Below, one piece after another: positions 1 through 8,923 of a DNA stretch of 64,000 bases (positions are counted from its first letter, which is position 1; every line of letters starts with the position of its first letter). The translations under genes and the position numbers were made by a program. The notes beneath the pieces are model-generated. The model ran no database searches. It had not been told where the DNA came from and saw nothing but the letters and a program-made list of their open reading frames with translations. Source of the DNA: Shewanella sp. NFH-SH190041 (GTDB lineage: Bacteria; Pseudomonadota; Gammaproteobacteria; Enterobacterales; Shewanellaceae); the NCBI RefSeq assembly GCF_024363255.1, contig NZ_AP026070.1:248001-312000 (forward strand), read 5' to 3'.

Positions 1-1
1 T

Positions 2-343
2 GGTGAAGCAATATCATTGGGGTTTTGTCTTAAGTTGCCCTCCACCACGACAGGGCAGTTTGTGAGTTTTAGTGGTGCGCAAAAGTTATTACAGACAGCT
101 TTGCCCATCTCAAGGCCAGTCGATATTGATATTCAATATTGGTATGAAAAAAATCTGCAGTGTTTGGTTGCCCGGCCCTTTCCTGTTGGCAATGGTGATT
201 TTGGTAGTGAAATTAACAAACAATCTTCAACCCGAACCCAAAGTGGCCAGAGGTTGAAGCGTATATGGCATAAATGCTGTTATGAATTTTGGCTTAGAGT
301 TTACCGCGGTCGAATTGGAAAGTTACCTAAAAAATTGCTTTAG
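2..343 (+). CDS. Glycosyltransferase family 25 (LPS biosynthesis), C-terminal part
   Basis: The reading frame is open from the second base of the window, so this is the 3' end of a gene that starts outside. The visible part has the look of the C-terminal segment of GT25 glycosyltransferases: a GAQKLL helix after the catalytic part, then PISRPVDIDI and a closing ARPFPV segment. Family members transfer galactose, glucose or related sugars onto LPS core or glycans in the cytoplasm. It converges on the WavE-like gene on the other strand, which fits an LPS locus. The assignment rests on motif resemblance in a fragment of about 113 residues, so donor and acceptor are unknown. Confidence 0.6.
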   Translation, partial: GEAISLGFCLKLPSTTTGQFVSFSGAQKLLQTALPISRPVDIDIQYWYEKNLQCLVARPFPVGNGDFGSEINKQSSTRTQSGQRLKRIWHKCCYEFWLRVYRGRIGKLPKKLL

Positions 344-453
344 TCGCGGGTGATTCCCCCTCTGAGCCAACCGATTTTATCTAACTAGGTTAGAGCTTAT
401 GACTGATGGCTCATTGGGTTCAATTGATATTTTGTTTGTGTATTTTTATAACC

Positions 454-1434
454 TTACTTATGTCGTTTGCTATGTTTGATGGAAAATTTAAGTCGGCTAA
501 AAGGGAGTTTAACCAGTCGTTTCCAACCAAGTTGTGTAAAGAGTTTTAGTTTTGGGGCGACAAAATTAGTATCGCAGTAACGCTGATATAGGCATTGCCA
601 GTCTAAATAACTCATCTCATTGGGACGTTTTTGTTTGGCAATAAAGCGGGGGATCAACCCTAGGCCAATTTGCTCAGGCTCCATTACCACAAAATTAGAT
701 GCCATAAACCGATCCCAGTACTCCACCATAGCAGCGTTTTGCTGATGTCTGTGCTCCAGATAGGGAACCTGTTTATCCAGTTGTTGTAGCCAAGCATTGC
801 AATAGATTTGCTCTGCATGGGGAATGATATAGGGGTAACCTCGGTATTGGGGTCTGCCACTTTGACTCGGGTTAAAAACCAGATCATCAAATAATGGAAT
901 CCCCCAAATTTTGAGTAAATCTTCTGTCCGGCCAAAATGAAAGAAATCGCTGGGTAACATTACGACACGATGCCCATCAGCGTATTTACGAAAATAACTG
1001 GTATTGACGACTACTCGCTCGGTAAACAGGCTGTCAGCTTGATTTCTAACGGGATAGGCTTGCTGTGCTGTTACAAATTCATTACCAGTAAGGTAGTTAT
1101 CTGAACGCAGTTTGATGGCATAAGGGGTACGGGCCTGTCGAAGCCCTGCTGCTGTGGAGAGCAATTGCCGGTTAAAATTTAGTTTTCCCGGTTTTCCATG
1201 CTGATCATATGCTGCAATAGTACCGCCTGGGTCTTTATTTAACAGTAGGATATCCGGCTCTAAGCCTGAACAGTCTTGTCCTTCCCATGTGGATAAAATA
1301 ATGGTGGCACCAGGGAGATGGGTGCGGATACTTTGCAGGCATTGGTGGGTGATCCCTGCTTGCTGATCTCGCCCTTGATAGGCCTGAACCGGCCCCTGTA
1401 CGATAACACTGATATCTTTAAAATCGATGCTCAT
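454..1434 (-). CDS. WavE-like LPS core glycosyltransferase
   Basis: A 326-residue protein resembling the WavE family first described in Vibrio cholerae LPS core synthesis. Visible features are the N-terminal DISVIVQGPV strand, an ILSTWEG segment after the first Rossmann-like alpha/beta unit, and KLRSDN, the likely acidic metal/nucleotide-sugar site, near residue 110. There is no signal peptide or membrane segment, so it should act in the cytoplasm. It lies downstream of the nucleotidyltransferase genes on the same strand with a gap of about 140 bp and may be read with them. The sugar transferred cannot be read from the sequence. Confidence 0.7.
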   Translation of the reverse strand: MSIDFKDISVIVQGPVQAYQGRDQQAGITHQCLQSIRTHLPGATIILSTWEGQDCSGLEPDILLLNKDPGGTIAAYDQHGKPGKLNFNRQLLSTAAGLRQARTPYAIKLRSDNYLTGNEFVTAQQAYPVRNQADSLFTERVVVNTSYFRKYADGHRVVMLPSDFFHFGRTEDLLKIWGIPLFDDLVFNPSQSGRPQYRGYPYIIPHAEQIYCNAWLQQLDKQVPYLEHRHQQNAAMVEYWDRFMASNFVVMEPEQIGLGLIPRFIAKQKRPNEMSYLDWQCLYQRYCDTNFVAPKLKLFTQLGWKRLVKLPFSRLKFSIKHSKRHK

Positions 1435-1572
1435 AGCGTAATTAAATCTTAATAGCAGAACTGATCATGGTGCGTAATATATTCATAGCTGCATAGAATA
1501 TAGATTCAAGCAGCAGTACCGTACTCATCTGGAAGCAGAACGGTTGATACTGCTATGTGTTGCGAAAATCCT

Positions 1573-2298
1573 TTACTGTTGCAGAAATGTCAGATATTCA
1601 TCGGGCACACCGCAGAAGATCACTTCCTGCCTTGTTATGGTGTGATAGCGTATATCTCGGCCCTGTTGGATTAATTGGTTATACAAGGGGGCGATATAGA
1701 GTTCCTGCTGTTGCCATTGCGTTGCAGGTTTTGCTGCTTCCAGAGTAAAAGCCGTGATGAAATCACCGGCCTGTTTAAAATAATATAATCCCGTGCTACA
1801 CAAATTGGAGATAGGATTTTTCTCTGCTGTTTCTATCACTTTGTCACTGTCTGGTGTTGCGGGTTTTGCATACGACCAGTTACTGCCCTCACCGATAAAT
1901 ACTTCCAAATAGCCATCACATTGCGTTTTGATTGTTGGATAACGGAAGTTAGGGCGAAAAGTATCGATATTGAAAATGGTCAGCGGTGTTGTTGTTGGCA
2001 GTTGAGATACACCTAGATAAACGGTTTCAGCTTGTCCCCGGGTTTCTTGTTCCAATATTTTGATAGTAAAATTTTTTATGCCCAGCACTTCACAACGCTG
2101 TTTGACAAACTCAGGAGTGCCATAGACATCGCGGACAATAAATAAGAAAGGTTCACTGCTGAAGTAAGCACTGAAACTGAGTACTGCATGATCAAACAAG
2201 GGGCGGTTATGGCCCGGTAGCATATATTTAGGCTGCTGATAGCCTGCTTTAAAAAATCGGGAACTGAGTCCCGCCATAGGTATTACGATCATTATCAA
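1573..2298 (-). CDS. NTP-transferase-fold sugar nucleotidyltransferase
   Basis: A 241-residue protein with the N-terminal signature of nucleotidyltransferases of the GT-A-like fold: IVIPMAGLSSRF followed by a PKYMLP segment, corresponding to the usual GxGxRx(n)PK nucleotide-binding loop in degenerate form. A FNIDTF segment near residue 110 supplies the metal-binding acidic residue. It probably activates a sugar, polyol or related phosphate as an NDP derivative for cell-surface glycan synthesis. The start codon overlaps the stop codon of the preceding gene as ATGA, so the two are translationally coupled. The substrate is unknown. Confidence 0.65.
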   Translation of the reverse strand: MIMIVIPMAGLSSRFFKAGYQQPKYMLPGHNRPLFDHAVLSFSAYFSSEPFLFIVRDVYGTPEFVKQRCEVLGIKNFTIKILEQETRGQAETVYLGVSQLPTTTPLTIFNIDTFRPNFRYPTIKTQCDGYLEVFIGEGSNWSYAKPATPDSDKVIETAEKNPISNLCSTGLYYFKQAGDFITAFTLEAAKPATQWQQQELYIAPLYNQLIQQGRDIRYHTITRQEVIFCGVPDEYLTFLQQ

Positions 2299-3875
2299 TA
2301 TCCTATTTGCTGCTTGAGTTCGTCGAATAAGCGGTAGGCATTGCCAATAAAGGCAAGCTGCCGGTCCGGCCTATCACTGTGTAACGGCAGCATGGAAATA
2401 AACAGTTGGATCTGCATGGCATACAGTTGGGATTCAGTCACATTGAACTGGCTGTACATCATGTCGGTAAATAAACGCATAATTTCCTGCCTGCGAGGAG
2501 TGACAGCGAGATTAAATGTTAACTGTTGCGGTTGTTGCAGTTCAGCCTGGAAATAACCAGCAATGATGGCGTCATATAATCCAATTACCGAGTGAGCCAG
2601 TTTGGCAATATCGTACAGGCTATTGCCATAAATGCAGCGATGGTTATTAGCATCAATGCCGCGAGGATCGATCACTTTGATATTGCAGGTGCGAAAGTCA
2701 TAGAGAATATTACTGAAACAAAAGTCCCCATGTAACAAGTTCATGCTGTGGTTGTCTGCTGGCAGATATGCTAATGATAATGCAGCTAAGGCTTGCAGTG
2801 ATGGCTGCTCTACACCATTAATGATAAGCGGCTTATTGGTATCAAAAGGTGCTGACTGATGAAATTCTTGCAATCTTTGTCGCGTTTTCCCTGCAAACAG
2901 TGCTTGCAGCGTAGCCTGAGCAGGAGCCTGATATGTTTTTGCCGCATGGAGAAATTGACAGCATGCTCGTAGAATTTTTTTCCAGGCAAAAGCTGGGAGT
3001 TGGCTGAAAACGTACAGTTCATTCAATGCCGTTAAATGCAAGTATTCGATACTATAGCTAAATTGCTGTTCACTCTCTTGGCTTTGCAGTAATTGCGGAA
3101 TATAGACATGCATTGGACCTGGCAGGGTTTGGTACCAATTTGCTTCTGCTGCTAATTTGAATTTTTTGTGGCTGGTTTTACAAACGACCTGTCCGGTAAT
3201 TTGCATGGCATTAAATGCCCTTTGGGTGGTCATTCTACTTTTTGATTGATAGTAGGTGTGACTGTGGCCAAAATCATACCAATCTTGCAGTAAAAAGGGG
3301 GCTAACCCTAACTCTTGGATATAGCCGTTCAAACCGCTAATAAAATCCCATTTGGCCTGGGTAATATGACGAATTAGCGTTTTTGGGGCTGAGAAGCTGA
3401 AAAAACCATTGGAGATAAGATCGCTTTTTGGCGCTTGGTCGGCTTGAAAGCGCTGCAATAAACCACTGTGTTGATCGTATTCAGCCCAATCATAATTATC
3501 TTCTACTGTGCTGAGACCGAGCAGATCCGTTGCTTGGGGCAACTCTTTGAATAGCGTATCGCCGTGAAGTATAAATAATGGTTCTGTTGGATTGAATTCT
3601 ACCAGATTCAGCGCATAGACAATGGATTCACCTAATGTCAGATGGCTGGGCAAATAAAGCAGTTCCACCCCGGCGGCCATCAATACTTGGCGATCGTAAG
3701 GGCCTGGGATGAAGTCTTCTGGCAGCGTCATCAATATCCGCTTACCGGGAGGGATCAACCGTAACTGGTGATGAAATAGCCGCTGGTTTCCCACAGGTAA
3801 AAAACTGGGTGGGAGTGGGCCGAACTCGGATTGTAGCTCAGAAGCTATCAGGGCTGCAGATGTGATTAGATACAT
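2295..3875 (-). CDS. Nucleotidyltransferase fused to an aminoglycoside phosphotransferase-like kinase
   Basis: A 526-residue two-domain protein. Residues 1 to about 240 resemble an NTP-transferase domain (FLPVGNQRLFHHQLRLI near the N terminus, FILHGDTLF as the acidic metal site). Residues about 250 to 526 resemble a choline/aminoglycoside kinase, with the catalytic HGDFCFSN motif and the IKVIDPRG metal-binding motif. The combination suggests phosphorylation and nucleotidyl activation of the same small molecule, as licC-licA-type enzymes do for choline, but the ligand is not identifiable here. The gene overlaps both neighbours (10 nt upstream, 4 nt downstream), giving a tight three-gene unit with a HAD phosphatase. 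Confidence 0.65.
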   Translation of the reverse strand: MYLITSAALIASELQSEFGPLPPSFLPVGNQRLFHHQLRLIPPGKRILMTLPEDFIPGPYDRQVLMAAGVELLYLPSHLTLGESIVYALNLVEFNPTEPLFILHGDTLFKELPQATDLLGLSTVEDNYDWAEYDQHSGLLQRFQADQAPKSDLISNGFFSFSAPKTLIRHITQAKWDFISGLNGYIQELGLAPFLLQDWYDFGHSHTYYQSKSRMTTQRAFNAMQITGQVVCKTSHKKFKLAAEANWYQTLPGPMHVYIPQLLQSQESEQQFSYSIEYLHLTALNELYVFSQLPAFAWKKILRACCQFLHAAKTYQAPAQATLQALFAGKTRQRLQEFHQSAPFDTNKPLIINGVEQPSLQALAALSLAYLPADNHSMNLLHGDFCFSNILYDFRTCNIKVIDPRGIDANNHRCIYGNSLYDIAKLAHSVIGLYDAIIAGYFQAELQQPQQLTFNLAVTPRRQEIMRLFTDMMYSQFNVTESQLYAMQIQLFISMLPLHSDRPDRQLAFIGNAYRLFDELKQQIGY

Positions 3876-4246
3876 GTTTTATCTTCGGCGATCAGTTGTT
3901 CGATTTCTGCTTGGCTTAGGCGGGCAAATTCTGCCGGTCTGACGGCGCGATCGTCGATATAAAATCCTTCATGACCACACCAAGGTTTACCCACCAAAAT
4001 TTCGTCGTATGGCACCTGATGTTTATCCAGCCATTGGGTAATGATGGGCAGGGTATGAATGTTGATTTTGCCTACATTGCCATTAAAGGTGCGCATATTA
4101 CGGGCAGTCGCAATGACAATTTCAAAGCCCTGATCATGGTATTGTTGTAATTTAGCTATCACATCCAGCCTAGGAGATACTTGGCTGTAATCTGTGGTAT
4201 CAGCCTGGGTCAGGGTGCCGTCAAGATCTACGATGAGTCGTTTCAT
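3866..4246 (-). CDS. HAD phosphatase of the EcbF/BcbF capsule-biosynthesis type
   Basis: The start chosen is the ATG giving MKRLIVDLDGTLT, because this begins the HAD fold directly. A longer reading frame adds 38 residues with no family resemblance. The 126-residue protein has the nucleophile motif DLDGT, an ATARNMRT segment for motif II, and KPWCGHEGFYIDDRAV for motifs III/IV. This short capless form matches the EcbF/BcbF phosphatases found in capsule loci of Pasteurellaceae and others. It is first in a three-gene overlapping unit with the nucleotidyltransferase-kinase fusion. It probably dephosphorylates an intermediate in making a surface-glycan substituent. The exact substrate is unknown. 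Confidence 0.7.
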   Translation of the reverse strand: MKRLIVDLDGTLTQADTTDYSQVSPRLDVIAKLQQYHDQGFEIVIATARNMRTFNGNVGKINIHTLPIITQWLDKHQVPYDEILVGKPWCGHEGFYIDDRAVRPAEFARLSQAEIEQLIAEDKTCI

Positions 4247-4412
4247 ATCTGTCGTTTGTATCAAGAATCTGCTCGCTATTTTACAGGTATTGCTGGTTTG
4301 TAACCAATTGCAATAGTCAGAAAATATGCGCTCAGGGGCGGATTTGACAGGCAGAAACATTCACAATTGGGGCTTGCCAAGGTAGGATCTCATCTTCATC
4401 AATTAGTTATAA

Positions 4413-4907
<495 letters not shown>

Positions 4908-4921
4908 AAGGTTTACAGGAC

Positions 4922-6427
4922 GTGACGAAATTTTCCCGTGTAGTTATTTGGGGTTGTGCAGCATTTTTATTGCTTGTCGGAATGGGTCGGGTGAGTGCAG
5001 CGCCTTGGGTGGATACATCTGATATCTATTTGCGCGCAGATATTCAGGCATTGGCTGATGCCGGGGTGATTACCGTACCAGTAAATACTTATCCGCTCAT
5101 GTGGGCTGGTATTGGTAAAGATCTCGCCAATGCTGAACCAGGAGCGCTTTCTCCTGCATTGATGCAAGCATACGAACGGGTCAATTTTTATTATCGAAAT
5201 GCGGTACAAAACCGCGGTAATACACACATTAAAGCCTCGCTTGCGAGTGATCCGGCTCGGTTTCAGCATTTTGGTGCAGATTACCGTGAAAAAGGCCAAC
5301 TAAGCACTTCTTATGAGTACCTCGGTGAGCGGTTTGCGTTTAAATCCGGAGGCTCTCTGAATTACGATCCAGTTGATGGTGAAAAATATCACCTCGATGA
5401 TACCTATCTTGCAGGGGTATTTGGCAATTGGGTGGTGACCGGAGGCACTTTACCCATGTGGTGGGGGCCAGGCTTTGATACCGGCTTAATTAAATCTACA
5501 AATGCTCGACCAATGCCATCTATTATGCTCAGTCGCAATGACAGCCATGGTTTTGAAACGCCTTGGTTATCCTGGATAGGTCCTTGGACCTTAACCGCGG
5601 GCCTGAGTATGTTTGAAAAAGAGCGTTATGCGCCCCATGCGCTGCTATGGAATATGCGCGCGACTATCAGGCCATTTAAACAATTAGAAATAGGCGGTTC
5701 CTGGACCACACAATTTTGTGGTGAAGGGCAGGAATGTGGCGCGGATATTTTCTTTAAGGCACTGGCTGGGCAGCGAGATTGCCGCGCAGATGATGGTTCT
5801 ATTGGCTGTACCGGTTATGGTAATCAGATGGCTGGTTTTGATGTTCGTTACAGTGACACTCTCGCTAATATTCCTTTTGGCTTGTATGTCGAAAAAACAT
5901 GCGAAGACTCCATGGGACCCTATCCTTGGAATATTACCGACTGTGGTTATTTATGGGGCGCCGATACTCGTTTTGGGACGCAAACAGAGCAATATAAGCT
6001 GTTTATAGAATACACCAATACGATGGTTGCCTGTAATGGCGGAGATAAAAACAGTTTTAACTGCTTTTATGAGCATAATACCTATAAGAGTGGAAGCCGT
6101 TATTATGGTCGAAGTCTTGGCTCAACTTATGATTCTGATGCCAAGGTTATTGTATTGGGATTGATCGGTCAGTATCAAAATAGCCATGGATTAAAAGCTT
6201 TTTTGCGTTATGCCGAGTTGAATAAGGATGGTAATAGTCCACAACAGGATGGTTGGACATCGATTGTGCCAAAAGAAGATTTACTGATGTTGGAGTTAAG
6301 TTATCGCTTGCCAATATGGCATGGCATGCTGAGTTTTGGTGGTACAGTCTCCCACTCTAAATTTGAGCAAACCAATACCTCAGATAATCACGGCACGGTA
6401 TTTAGCAGTTTTGAGTACCGTTTTTAA
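4922..6427 (+). CDS. Capsule assembly Wzi-like outer membrane protein
   Basis: A GTG start with an AGGA ribosome binding site 14 bp after coaD gives a 501-residue protein with a signal peptide (hydrophobic stretch to about residue 26, ending VSAAP). The N-terminal mature segment, WVDTSDIYLRADIQALADAG, is typical of Wzi-family proteins, and the rest is rich in alternating aromatic strands ending FEYRF, as expected for an outer membrane beta-barrel. Wzi anchors group 1 capsule at the cell surface in E. coli, but distant members occur in bacteria without a capsule. The gene sits beside an LPS/capsule locus, which supports a surface-polysaccharide role. Confidence 0.8.
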   Translation: MTKFSRVVIWGCAAFLLLVGMGRVSAAPWVDTSDIYLRADIQALADAGVITVPVNTYPLMWAGIGKDLANAEPGALSPALMQAYERVNFYYRNAVQNRGNTHIKASLASDPARFQHFGADYREKGQLSTSYEYLGERFAFKSGGSLNYDPVDGEKYHLDDTYLAGVFGNWVVTGGTLPMWWGPGFDTGLIKSTNARPMPSIMLSRNDSHGFETPWLSWIGPWTLTAGLSMFEKERYAPHALLWNMRATIRPFKQLEIGGSWTTQFCGEGQECGADIFFKALAGQRDCRADDGSIGCTGYGNQMAGFDVRYSDTLANIPFGLYVEKTCEDSMGPYPWNITDCGYLWGADTRFGTQTEQYKLFIEYTNTMVACNGGDKNSFNCFYEHNTYKSGSRYYGRSLGSTYDSDAKVIVLGLIGQYQNSHGLKAFLRYAELNKDGNSPQQDGWTSIVPKEDLLMLELSYRLPIWHGMLSFGGTVSHSKFEQTNTSDNHGTVFSSFEYRF

Positions 6428-6467
6428 CCGTATTGCCAGATGTGTAGTGCTTAACATAATCAAATGA

Positions 6468-6490
6468 GGGGGAGCTATTTGCTCCCCTTT
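6468..6490 (+). terminator. Terminator-like hairpin after the Wzi-like gene
   Basis: GGGGAGC and GCTCCCC form a 7-bp stem around TATTT, followed by CTTTAAATT. It lies between two convergent genes and can serve the Wzi-like gene. The U-run is short, so strength is uncertain. Confidence 0.6.
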
Positions 6491-6524
6491 AAATTATGCG
6501 GCTCTCTTTTTTAATCCAGAATAA

Positions 6525-7337
6525 TTAGTGCTGGCAAACAGGACAAAAGACGGTAGAGCGTTGTCCTTGACGGATTTCTTGCAACAAAGTGCCGCACTGG
6601 GTGCAGGGTAAGCCTTTGCGACCATATACGTGCAATTGCTGGGCAAAATAACCGGGTTTTCCTTCCGCATTGGTAAAGTCTTTCAATGTGGTACCTCCTT
6701 GTTTTATGGCGAAGGCCAATACCAATTTGATCTCTTCGACCAGTTTTTCTAATCGCGGCAGTGTTATCTGACCACCGGCGATGCGGGGATCTATTCCAGC
6801 GGCAAATAGCGCCTCATTGGCATAAATATTTCCCACCCCCACTACGATATGGTTATCCATCAGACATTGTTTAATGGCTTGCTTTTTGCCTTTCAGCCGT
6901 TGTGCGAGGTAATCGGCATTAAAGTGTTCTGATAGAGGCTCGGGGCCTAGCTTTTGCAATAGCGGATGGGCGCTTTCAGGCAGTTCACACCATAGCCAGG
7001 CACCAAATCGCCTGGGATCATTTAGCCGTAACGCTTGGCCGTTATCCAGTACTAGATCGATATGATCATGTTTTCCTGCCGGGCTTCCTGCCGGTACAAC
7101 CCGCAAACTACCAGACATCCCTAAATGCACTATTGTGGTTCCGGCATCCGTATCCAGCAGTAGGTATTTTGCCCGGCGGCGGATATGGCGAATTTGCTGG
7201 CCGATAATGTTGCTGGCAATCTGGGGAACGGGCCAGCGTAATTGCGGATTACGGACGATTAAATCCGTGACAGTATGGCCTTGTAAATAAGGGGTTATCC
7301 CTTGGCGTGTGACTTCAACTTCTGGTAATTCAGGCAT
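6525..7337 (-). CDS. mutM: Formamidopyrimidine-DNA glycosylase
   Basis: A 270-residue protein starting PELPEVEV after the initiator Met, which supplies the catalytic N-terminal proline and Glu of the Fpg/Nei family. The helix-two-turn-helix region ([15 protein letters not shown]) and the C-terminal zinc finger with two CxxC pairs (CTQC and CPVC) are present. The enzyme excises 8-oxoguanine and other oxidised purines and cleaves the strand. The GGTTLKDF segment matches the lesion-recognition loop of MutM rather than Nei. The small gene just upstream on the same strand is 20 bp away. Confidence 0.97.
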   Translation of the reverse strand: MPELPEVEVTRQGITPYLQGHTVTDLIVRNPQLRWPVPQIASNIIGQQIRHIRRRAKYLLLDTDAGTTIVHLGMSGSLRVVPAGSPAGKHDHIDLVLDNGQALRLNDPRRFGAWLWCELPESAHPLLQKLGPEPLSEHFNADYLAQRLKGKKQAIKQCLMDNHIVVGVGNIYANEALFAAGIDPRIAGGQITLPRLEKLVEEIKLVLAFAIKQGGTTLKDFTNAEGKPGYFAQQLHVYGRKGLPCTQCGTLLQEIRQGQRSTVFCPVCQH

Positions 7338-7357
7338 GGTATTAACGTCTAATTCGT

Positions 7358-7822
7358 CTATTGATAAATGCTACCGGCTTGCAGCACCGGGGAGAGTTCA
7401 GCCTTTAGCCCGGGAGGAATACGATACCAGTTCCCGGATTGGGAACGCAGTAGCCCGGTTTGGGTATACCAGTGCCATATTTGTTGCTGTGGCACACTGG
7501 GCTCACCGGTATACAGCGTGATTTGTTGGCTGGCTTCACTGGGCTGTGGTGTTGTGGTCAGTGGCGATATTTGCAGTGAACTCCAAGCGTTAGACCAAGT
7601 CTGGCAGTTAAGAATGGTTGCACTGCACTGCCAGCCTGCCGGACCGGCGTTGAGCCAAAGGGAGCCCAGTTGCATTTGTTGTAGGGGGTGCGTGGTCCCA
7701 AATAAGGGGATAGCGCTATCAGGCAGGCGTTTGCTGTGCTGCTCCAACAGCGTCAGCCCTGAGATAGTCAGCAGGCAGGCGATAATGATGACATTGTTCC
7801 ACTGTTTACGGCTCAACGGCAT
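7358..7822 (-). CDS. Uncharacterised membrane-anchored protein upstream of mutM
   Basis: Not recognised as a known family. The 154-residue product has one N-terminal hydrophobic segment (about residues 11-25, [16 protein letters not shown]), then a probably periplasmic region rich in Gln, Trp, Thr and Pro. There are two Cys residues, in [10 protein letters not shown], which could form a disulfide in the periplasm. It is 20 bp upstream of mutM on the same strand and may be cotranscribed. Its own start has no strong alternative. The function is unknown. Confidence 0.55.
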   Translation of the reverse strand: MPLSRKQWNNVIIIACLLTISGLTLLEQHSKRLPDSAIPLFGTTHPLQQMQLGSLWLNAGPAGWQCSATILNCQTWSNAWSSLQISPLTTTPQPSEASQQITLYTGEPSVPQQQIWHWYTQTGLLRSQSGNWYRIPPGLKAELSPVLQAGSIYQ

Positions 7823-7927
7823 AGGTACAGGTTAAAAGCAGCCAGTATGATAAATCAGTGTATATGCAAGCAAGGTGGCTGAAAAGCCACCTTTTAGCTT
7901 TATTATCCTTGTGATATCACTAAATCG

Positions 7928-8914
7928 TTAGCCACCGGTGACATTCATAAAGCGCAGAATTTGCACCTCACCATCGGGATCAAAACGGTGTGCTTCCGGT
8001 TTTAGTGCCATCGCCTCAATGATGGCCTGCTTAAGTCGGGTAATATCCCCAGGATAAGCTCGCGCAATTGCTTTTAAGTCCACGGCATTTTCATTGCCGA
8101 GACACAACAGCAGTTTACCTTCTACTGTGACCCTGACCCGGTTGCATTCATGGCAGAAGTTATGACTGTGGGGCGAGATAAAGCCGATATGCACAGGGCT
8201 GTCCGCCATACTGTAATAGCGGGCAGGGCCTGCGGTACGTTGATCTGACAATGTCAGTGGGTAACGGGCAGAGATGACGTCATGGACTTCATCACTGCTG
8301 CAGTGTCGACTGCGTTTACGCTCATCAATTTCCCCCAGCGGCATTTCTTCAATAAACGCGATATTGAGTTTTCGGCTGCGGCAGAACTCGACCAAATCCA
8401 GCACTTCGTCGTCATTCTGGCCTTTGAGTACCACGGCATTGAGTTTAATACGCTCAAATCCGGCAGCAATGGCAGCATCAATGCCAGCGACCACCCGGCT
8501 TAATTTACCGTTGCGGGTCAGGTTGGCAAATTTATCTGCCTTTAAGGTATCAAGGCTGATGTTTAACCGGCTGAGGCCCGCCTGATGCAGTGGCTGCGCT
8601 AATTTATTGAGTCGAGAGCCATTGGTGGTCATCGACAGCTCAGTTAACCCCGGCAGTTGCGCTAGGCGAGAGACCAATTGCACACAGTCTGGCCGCACCA
8701 AAGGCTCACCACCGGTGAGACGAATTTTATGCACCCCAAGTTCAGTAAATGCCTGAGCAATCCAAGCCAGCTGATCCAAGCTCAGTACCTTGTCCTGAGG
8801 GAGGAAGCAGGGATTTTCACTCATGCAGTACACACAGCGGAAGTCGCAGCGGTCTGTCACCGATAGGCGTAGATATTCAATGTGGCGGCCAAAGCGATCC
8901 ACTAACTGGCTCAT
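7928..8914 (-). CDS. moaA: GTP 3',8-cyclase, radical SAM
   Basis: A 328-residue radical SAM enzyme with the N-terminal cluster motif CDFRCVYC (CxxxCxxC), the LTGGEPL motif, the second [4Fe-4S]-binding set in FCHECNRVR with a later Cys in LLLCLG, and the C-terminal Gly-Gly needed for activity in MoaA. With MoaC it converts GTP to cyclic pyranopterin monophosphate, the first step of molybdenum/tungsten cofactor synthesis. It is the last gene of the tupA-to-moaA run, 9 bp after mobB/moeA. moaC, moaD and moaE are not in the window. Confidence 0.96.
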   Translation of the reverse strand: MSQLVDRFGRHIEYLRLSVTDRCDFRCVYCMSENPCFLPQDKVLSLDQLAWIAQAFTELGVHKIRLTGGEPLVRPDCVQLVSRLAQLPGLTELSMTTNGSRLNKLAQPLHQAGLSRLNISLDTLKADKFANLTRNGKLSRVVAGIDAAIAAGFERIKLNAVVLKGQNDDEVLDLVEFCRSRKLNIAFIEEMPLGEIDERKRSRHCSSDEVHDVISARYPLTLSDQRTAGPARYYSMADSPVHIGFISPHSHNFCHECNRVRVTVEGKLLLCLGNENAVDLKAIARAYPGDITRLKQAIIEAMALKPEAHRFDPDGEVQILRFMNVTGG

Positions 8915-8923
8915 GGTGTGTCC

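Noticed and set aside
7368..7835. 155-codon plus-strand frame opposite the small membrane protein gene
   Set aside because: It is antisense of a frame that has a plausible membrane anchor and position next to mutM; its own protein has no recognisable features.
7872..7892. AAGGTGGCT/AGCCACCTT hairpin after moaA as operon terminator
   Set aside because: The U-run lies on the plus strand, where no gene ends; on the minus strand the stem is followed by GCTTGC. It may still act as a weak stop.
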